From Candidatus Methanoperedens nitratireducens (GTDB lineage: Archaea > Halobacteriota > Methanosarcinia > Methanosarcinales > Methanoperedenaceae): a DNA stretch of 64,000 nucleotides. The DNA is taken from positions 97,388 to 161,387 of the forward strand of contig NZ_JMIY01000004.1 of assembly GCF_000685155.1 (NCBI RefSeq). Direction: 5' to 3'. This document shows, piece by piece, positions 59,087 through 64,000 of the stretch. Position 1 is the stretch's first letter. The number at the start of each line of letters is the position of its first letter. A program made the position numbers and the translations under genes. Below the pieces are notes generated by a model. It was not told the origin of the DNA. It was given only the letters and a program-made list of their open reading frames with translations, and made no database searches.

Positions 59087-59221
59087 AATGCAGAAATTTA
59101 TTTATACGAATGTGAATAAACGAAATAATAATAGCGAAGGCTTACTTGATAGTTTTTTCTTAAAAGGGAGCGGTGAATAAACAATCAGGCGAGGTGTATA
59201 TCAAAAAGGAGGAAAATAATC

Positions 59222-60508
59222 ATGGCCAAAATTGATGATAAAATTATTCAAAAATTTCCGGTGGACGCGGAGCTCGCCGCCTTCATCGACAGGATCAAGG
59301 CGGTAGATAACCACACGCACGCAAATACGACCGCGCCGGAAGATCCCGATGCCGATGCGCTGCCGCTCCACGAAATATCTCCGTTCCCTGTCGCGGTGAC
59401 CCTCATGCCGGATCACCCGAACTGGGTGGCCGCCGCCAGGGCGCTGTACGGCTATCCGCACGCAGAGTTGTCCGAGGCGCATATGCCCGAACTGCGTGAA
59501 TCCGTCGGCAAGGTTCTCAGCGAGCAGGGCGACAATTTCCCCACCTGGGTGCTCGGCAGGATCGGCACCGAGGTGATGCTCACCAACCGTGTCGCGATGG
59601 GCCCTGGGCTGGAGCCGCCGCGCTTCCGCTGGGTATCGTTTGTCGACGCGCTCATGTTCCCGCTGTCAACCAGGGCGGAGGCCAGGGTCTCGCCGGACCG
59701 TGAGAAGTTCTACCCGCATCAGGAGGCGCTCCTCAGGCGCTACATGGCCGATCTCAAGGTCATGAGCTTGCCGCCCACCCTTGACGCCTATTTCAAGACA
59801 GTTGTGACCCCGACCATAGAGGCGCAGCAAAAGGCAGGCTGTGTCGCGGTGAAGTTCGAGGCAGCGCTGATGCGCTCGCTCCACTTCGCCGAGGTCCCGG
59901 CACAGACCGCGAACGCTGTCTACGCCAGGTACGTCAAGGGCGGCGTACCATCGCACGCAGAGTACAAGGCACTCCAGGACTACATCTTCCGCCACATCGC
60001 GCGCGAAGCGGGTCGCCTCGGCATGGTGGTCCACGTACACTCGTTCGAAGGTCCCGGCAGCTTCTATCACACCGCCGAAGCTGATCCGCTGCTCCTGGAG
60101 TCGGCGATCACCGACCCGACGCTGAGCAACACGAACTTCCTGTTCGTTCACGGCGGCGGCATCTTCGCCTCTCACGCCGGCGGCCTTCTCTGGCGGCCGA
60201 ACGTGTATGTTGATACCTCGGGGATGGCGTTCATGTATCCACCGGAGCGGCTGGCGAGGATCCTGCGCGACTGGCTCACCCAGCACCCCGACCGCGTCCT
60301 GTTCGGGAGCGACGCGGCCGAGTTCGGGCCGGATACACCCTGGGAACTCTCCGCCTGGATTGGCATCACCAACGCGCGAATAGCGCTAACAATTGCGCTA
60401 AGCGAGATGATCCGCGCTGGCGAGGTCTCACGCGCCAGGGCCCGGGAGATCGCCATCATGGTGATGCGGATGAATGCCGCTAAACTCTACAAGTTGGGCC
60501 TGAAGTAG
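59222..60508 (+). CDS. Amidohydrolase-2 family metal-dependent hydrolase
   Basis: A 428-residue TIM-barrel hydrolase. AVDNHTHANT (about 28-37) gives the first metal histidines. VHVHSFEGPGSF (about 270), LFVHGGGIF (about 307) and VLFGSDAAEFGP (about 362) supply further His and the catalytic Asp. Related to decarboxylase/hydrolase enzymes acting on aromatic or amide substrates; specificity unknown. Codon use is strikingly GC-rich against an AT-rich flank, which points to transfer from a GC-rich bacterium. GGAGG precedes the ATG by about 8 bases. Confidence 0.85.
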   Translation: MAKIDDKIIQKFPVDAELAAFIDRIKAVDNHTHANTTAPEDPDADALPLHEISPFPVAVTLMPDHPNWVAAARALYGYPHAELSEAHMPELRESVGKVLSEQGDNFPTWVLGRIGTEVMLTNRVAMGPGLEPPRFRWVSFVDALMFPLSTRAEARVSPDREKFYPHQEALLRRYMADLKVMSLPPTLDAYFKTVVTPTIEAQQKAGCVAVKFEAALMRSLHFAEVPAQTANAVYARYVKGGVPSHAEYKALQDYIFRHIAREAGRLGMVVHVHSFEGPGSFYHTAEADPLLLESAITDPTLSNTNFLFVHGGGIFASHAGGLLWRPNVYVDTSGMAFMYPPERLARILRDWLTQHPDRVLFGSDAAEFGPDTPWELSAWIGITNARIALTIALSEMIRAGEVSRARAREIAIMVMRMNAAKLYKLGLK

Positions 60509-60801
60509 CAGATTGCGTTGCAGGGCAGCCCATTTCGTGAGATAATTGTGTTGATACGTTTATTTCAGCGCTCGCCTCCAACCATCAGCAAGCCGAAAAG
60601 ATTTTTAGCAATATAAAACATATAGTCCTATAAGGAAGATAGATCTCAAGGATTTACAGTAACTCAAACAGAATATTATATAACGGCTTATATTTTAAAC
60701 TAATAAAATATACTATGGTTATAATAAGATGGGGATAGCCAGAGAACGAATGTAATGCTGGACTGGAGGCCTGACATAATGGTCCTGGAGAGTGGTAATG
60801 C

Positions 60802-63042
60802 ATGAGAATACTTATAGTATCAAACAGGTTGCCTATCACTGTGGTGGAAAAAGAAGGCGGATTGAAATTTCGGGAGAGTGTAGGAGGCCTGGTATCGGGC
60901 TTAAGCGCATATATGGACTCATTGAAGAATTCATCATTTACTATGTCTGAGTGTATATGGATCGGCTGGCCAGGTATTACAATTGATGACAATAATGGGA
61001 TGAAAGAAGAGTTGAAGTCAAGAGCACTATCTGAATTTCACTCTTACCCTGTATTTCTTTCAAAAAAGTCTATGGAAAAATTCTATCATGGATTTTGCAA
61101 TAAGACGATCTGGCCTCTTTTCCACTATTTTCCTACCTATGCTGTGTATGATGAGGATTACTGGGAATATTATAAGCATGTGAACGAGGTGTTCTGCGAT
61201 GCGATTATGGAAATAATAAGGCCGGATGATGTGGTATGGGTGCACGATTATCATCTTATGCTACTTCCTAAACTTATAAGGGACAGGATGCCCAATAACC
61301 CGGTAGGATTTTTCCTTCATATCCCTTTTCCGTCCTTTGAAATATTTCGACTCCTTCCGAAGAGGTGGAAAGTTGAGATATTAGAAGGTATCTTAGGAGC
61401 AGATCTTGTGGGATTTCATACACACGAATACACGCAGTATTTCTTAAGGTGCGTACTGCGTATTTTAGGTCATGAGCATACTATGGGTAAGATAATCCAG
61501 AGGGATCATATTGTTAAAGCAGATACATTTCCCATGGGAATACAATTTACTAAGTTCAATAATGCTGCGAGCAGTCTGGAAGTTCAGAATAAGAAAGACG
61601 TACTTAAGAATACACTGGCAGATTATAAGATCATCCTTTCAATAGACCGGCTGGATTATACAAAGGGTCTCATCAACCGATTACAATGTTACGAACTCTT
61701 TCTTGAGATGAATAAACAATGGCACAGAAAGGTCATTCTTATCCTTGTGATTGTTCCTTCTCGCGTAGGAGTAGAACACTACCAGCAGATGAAGAAGGAG
61801 ATAGATGAGCTGGTAGGTAGGATTAATGGACGATTCGGTGACATAGAATGGACACCAATATTATACCTGTACAGATTCCTGCCATTCAGCTCACTGGTTA
61901 CCCTGTATACTGTTAGCGATGTTGCTCTGATCACGCCATTAAGGGACGGCATGAACCTCATAGCAAAAGAATACCTTGCAGCAAGAACTGATGGAACTGG
62001 CGTTTTAATCCTCAGCGAAATGGCAGGGGCTTCAAAGGAACTTGGAGAGGCTATCATCATTAACCCGAATAATAAAGAGGAAGTTGCAGATGCCCTGTGT
62101 GTAGCACTGGAAATGCCTCATGAGGAACAGGTTAAGCGCAACAAGGTTATGCAGGACAGGCTCAGCCGCTATGACGTGGTCGGCTGGGCAGATGATTTCG
62201 TTAATAATTTGCTCCAGAGCCGGGAAGAGCAGATAAGGTCTGAGGGTAGATTATTAAGAACTAACATAATGGAGCAAATGATCAAAGATTTTAAAAAAGC
62301 CAGACGAGGTATTATCTTTTTAGATTATGATGGAACACTTGCCCCTTTTGCGCCAAGCCCCAGGATGGCAAAGCCAGATGAGGAAATTTTAAAGATCCTC
62401 AGATGCCTCTCGGAAATTAGCAAAATCGAGGTTGTTCTGATCAGCGGGAGGGATAAAGATACACTTCAAGAATGGTTTGGTATGCTCAATATCAACCTGG
62501 TTGCAGAGCACGGCATATGGATCAGGGAGATAGACGAAGACTGGAAGATGATAAAACCATTGAGGAACGGCTGGAAAGCCCAGATTCTTCCTATACTTAA
62601 AATGTATGTGGATAGAGTACCGGGTGCATCTATTGAGGAGAAAGATTTCTCTATTGCATGGCACTACCGTAAAGCCGACTCTGAGCAGGGCTCACTGCGG
62701 GCAAAGGAACTCATTGATGCCCTGGTAAATTTTACTGCCAATATAGATGTTCAGGTACTGCAGGGAAGTAAAGTAGTTGAGATCAGAAATGCAGGTGTGA
62801 ATAAAGGCAATGCCGGGCTGTACTGGATCTCAAAAAATAACTGCGATTTTGTACTGGGGATAGGCGATGATCTGACTGATGAGGACCTGTTCAGGGCACT
62901 TCCTGAGGCAGCTTACTCAATCAAAGTTGGAATGTCTCAATCCTGTGCCAGGTTTAATGTGCACAGCTATATGGATGTTCTGGGTCTGCTTGAGCAACTG
63001 GCTAGAACCTCACTGATAAAGCCTAATCCGCAGCAGAGATAA
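60802..63042 (+). CDS. Fused trehalose-6-phosphate synthase/phosphatase
   Basis: A 746-residue bifunctional enzyme making trehalose from UDP-glucose and glucose-6-phosphate. The N-terminal OtsA domain (about 1-475) has VSNRLPI, GGLVSGL, WVHDYHLMLLP, SIDRLDYTKG and RDGMNLIAKEY. The C-terminal OtsB-type HAD phosphatase (about 495-740) has FLDYDGTLAP, LISGRD, HGIW and GIGDDLTDEDLFRAL. Produces a compatible solute for osmotic or stress protection. Its 3' end overlaps the convergent glycosyltransferase gene by 33 bases. The 60509-60801 gap before it has only AT-rich promoter-like sequence. Confidence 0.95.
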   Translation: MRILIVSNRLPITVVEKEGGLKFRESVGGLVSGLSAYMDSLKNSSFTMSECIWIGWPGITIDDNNGMKEELKSRALSEFHSYPVFLSKKSMEKFYHGFCNKTIWPLFHYFPTYAVYDEDYWEYYKHVNEVFCDAIMEIIRPDDVVWVHDYHLMLLPKLIRDRMPNNPVGFFLHIPFPSFEIFRLLPKRWKVEILEGILGADLVGFHTHEYTQYFLRCVLRILGHEHTMGKIIQRDHIVKADTFPMGIQFTKFNNAASSLEVQNKKDVLKNTLADYKIILSIDRLDYTKGLINRLQCYELFLEMNKQWHRKVILILVIVPSRVGVEHYQQMKKEIDELVGRINGRFGDIEWTPILYLYRFLPFSSLVTLYTVSDVALITPLRDGMNLIAKEYLAARTDGTGVLILSEMAGASKELGEAIIINPNNKEEVADALCVALEMPHEEQVKRNKVMQDRLSRYDVVGWADDFVNNLLQSREEQIRSEGRLLRTNIMEQMIKDFKKARRGIIFLDYDGTLAPFAPSPRMAKPDEEILKILRCLSEISKIEVVLISGRDKDTLQEWFGMLNINLVAEHGIWIREIDEDWKMIKPLRNGWKAQILPILKMYVDRVPGASIEEKDFSIAWHYRKADSEQGSLRAKELIDALVNFTANIDVQVLQGSKVVEIRNAGVNKGNAGLYWISKNNCDFVLGIGDDLTDEDLFRALPEAAYSIKVGMSQSCARFNVHSYMDVLGLLEQLARTSLIKPNPQQR

Positions 63043-63699
63043 AAACATCATACTTGAGTATTTCAGGCTGAATGTTGAGCCTTCCTCATGTTTCCAGGTA
63101 ATGGGGACTTCTTTGATCTTAAAATCTGCATTTTTTATTCTCCACAGAAGTTCCACGTCAAACTCAAATCCTCTTGTTTTAAATACAGGAAGCAGCAGAT
63201 CAAGGACTTCTCTTTTAAATACTTTGGCGCCGCATTGTGTGTCCCTGATACCAAGGCCAAACAGCAGGTTTACCAGGATATTAAACATCCTGCTTGAAAT
63301 CCTTCGCTTCAAGGGCTGGTTAACAGAGATTTGTGCCCCTTTTACCCGCCGTGATGCTATGGCACAATCAGTGCAATCTAAAGCATCGATTAATCTTTCG
63401 AACTCCCCTGGAGAGACTGCTTCATCTGAGTCAACAAATCCTACCACTTCTCCACATGATTCTCTGAGCCCCTGAAGTATAGCTCCGCCTTTTCCCTGCC
63501 TCTCAGAGAACTCAAGCAGCTTTATGCGCGGATTATCTGCCATCATGCCCTGAACAATTCGTGGTGTGTTATCATCTCCATCGCATACAACTATAAGCTC
63601 ATAGTCATACTTTTTATCAAGGAAAAAAGAGTATGAACTAATGACTTTATTAATCCTTTTTTCTTCATTGTATGCGGGAATGATAAGGGATAGTTTCAT
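63010..63699 (-). CDS. Family 2 glycosyltransferase, dolichol-phosphate type
   Basis: A 229-residue GT-A enzyme. LSLIIPAYNEEKRINKVI opens the fold, VVCDGDDNTPRIV follows, FVDSDEAVSPGEF carries the DxD motif, and RQGKGGAILQGL and DTQCGAKVFKREVL complete the pattern. Lacks membrane segments, so it probably makes a lipid-linked sugar at the inner membrane face. Convergent with the trehalose gene, overlapping by 33 bases. Confidence 0.9.
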   Translation of the reverse strand: MKLSLIIPAYNEEKRINKVISSYSFFLDKKYDYELIVVCDGDDNTPRIVQGMMADNPRIKLLEFSERQGKGGAILQGLRESCGEVVGFVDSDEAVSPGEFERLIDALDCTDCAIASRRVKGAQISVNQPLKRRISSRMFNILVNLLFGLGIRDTQCGAKVFKREVLDLLLPVFKTRGFEFDVELLWRIKNADFKIKEVPITWKHEEGSTFSLKYSSMMFLSLLRIRLYQ

Positions 63700-64000
63700 G
63701 TTAACCCGTCTGAATAATTTTTGACAGTAATTAATGCACTGCTATATATATTTGCCCATTTAGTTACTGTAGTATAAGCGATATATATACCACTCACTCC
63801 ACTCTCTATACTTAATTAACTGGTCTCTTGTTATTTATAAGTGACTCTCTCCTACGATTAACTTTCCGGTAGGTTACATCAGTGTGTGACAAACTACAGG
63901 GTCGTATTTATTTAACCTGCATATCTGATTGCCATGATCTAGTGGACTGTTTGATAAGTAATTTCCGATATTCAACTAACAAATCGATCCATCCATCTTT
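63700..64000. other. Right-edge intergenic stretch
   Basis: A minus-strand TATA-like AAATATATATAG at about 63741-63752 probably serves the glycosyltransferase gene. AT-rich beyond that; no open frame, RNA or repeat that I can support before the window ends. Confidence 0.35.

Overview
The window reads as a chromosomal segment of a methanogen-related archaeon, most plausibly a Candidatus Methanoperedens-type (ANME-2d, Methanosarcinales) genome. This is an inference from gene content. Archaeal-only or archaeal-type genes (aIF-1A, the RNase P Rpp21 subunit, archaeal topoisomerase I, a TRAM protein, a CxxC-x17-CxxC protein, PGF-CTERM and PGF-pre-PGF surface proteins) sit beside a Ni-CO dehydrogenase, haem-motif secreted proteins, a Tat-exported multicopper oxidase and a complete polyhydroxyalkanoate (PHA) operon, a combination reported for that lineage. 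No rRNA, tRNA, CRISPR array, transposase or integrase was seen.

Layout, left to right. 0-3 kb: proline synthesis (proA, then proB cut by the window edge) and rnp4. 3-6.7 kb: a patatin lipase, a GC-rich candidate structured RNA, two small membrane proteins, and a divergent arsR / DGC-domain pair. 6.8-17 kb: surface and membrane functions (glycosyltransferase plus DUF2298 protein, anchored proteins, a VIT/VWA protein), a JAMM protease, an HTH protein and a HepT/MntA toxin-antitoxin (TA) pair. 17-21 kb: a compact sulfur-relay operon moeB-tusA-dsrE-dsrF-dsrH, a site-2 protease and a methyltransferase. 21.5-31.5 kb: cooS, CxxCH proteins, topA, a second tusA and the multicopper oxidase. 31.5-36.2 kb: a biotin operon bioB-bioW-X-bioF-bioD with a BirA-type operator at its promoter; bioA is absent and X looks like BioU. 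36.3-38 kb: small nucleic-acid-binding genes. 38-44.5 kb: PHA operon (two PhaE-like proteins, phaC, two reductases, thiolase). 44.8-50.4 kb: a mobB-moaE fusion, argS, a glutaredoxin and nrdD.

50.4-60.5 kb is accessory DNA. It begins with an AT-rich two-gene unit: an AlbA_2/Schlafen-domain protein overlapping a short, apparently catalytically dead prokaryotic Argonaute. Then comes an array of six TA modules. Five of them (relBE, PIN pair, hicBA, a TumE-type pair, hicBA) each occupy exactly one interval between six copies of a GC-rich ~80-100 bp structured repeat. All repeats point the same way while the TA modules strictly alternate in strand. One HicA is broken by an in-frame TGA, and a RelE frame runs into a repeat. 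A GC-rich amidohydrolase of probable foreign origin follows, then a fused trehalose-6-phosphate synthase/phosphatase and a convergent glycosyltransferase.

The best candidates for an undescribed system are the AlbA_2-pAgo pair and the repeat-delimited TA array beside it. Other unusual points are the BioU-type biotin operon, a four-helix RNA candidate at 4204-4293, an 81-bp tandem repeat forming hairpins ahead of mobB-moaE, several long symmetric intergenic palindromes, and three genes whose conserved start is an isoleucine codon behind a ribosome binding site. Coordinates and readings were made by eye; family calls rest on recalled motifs, not searches.
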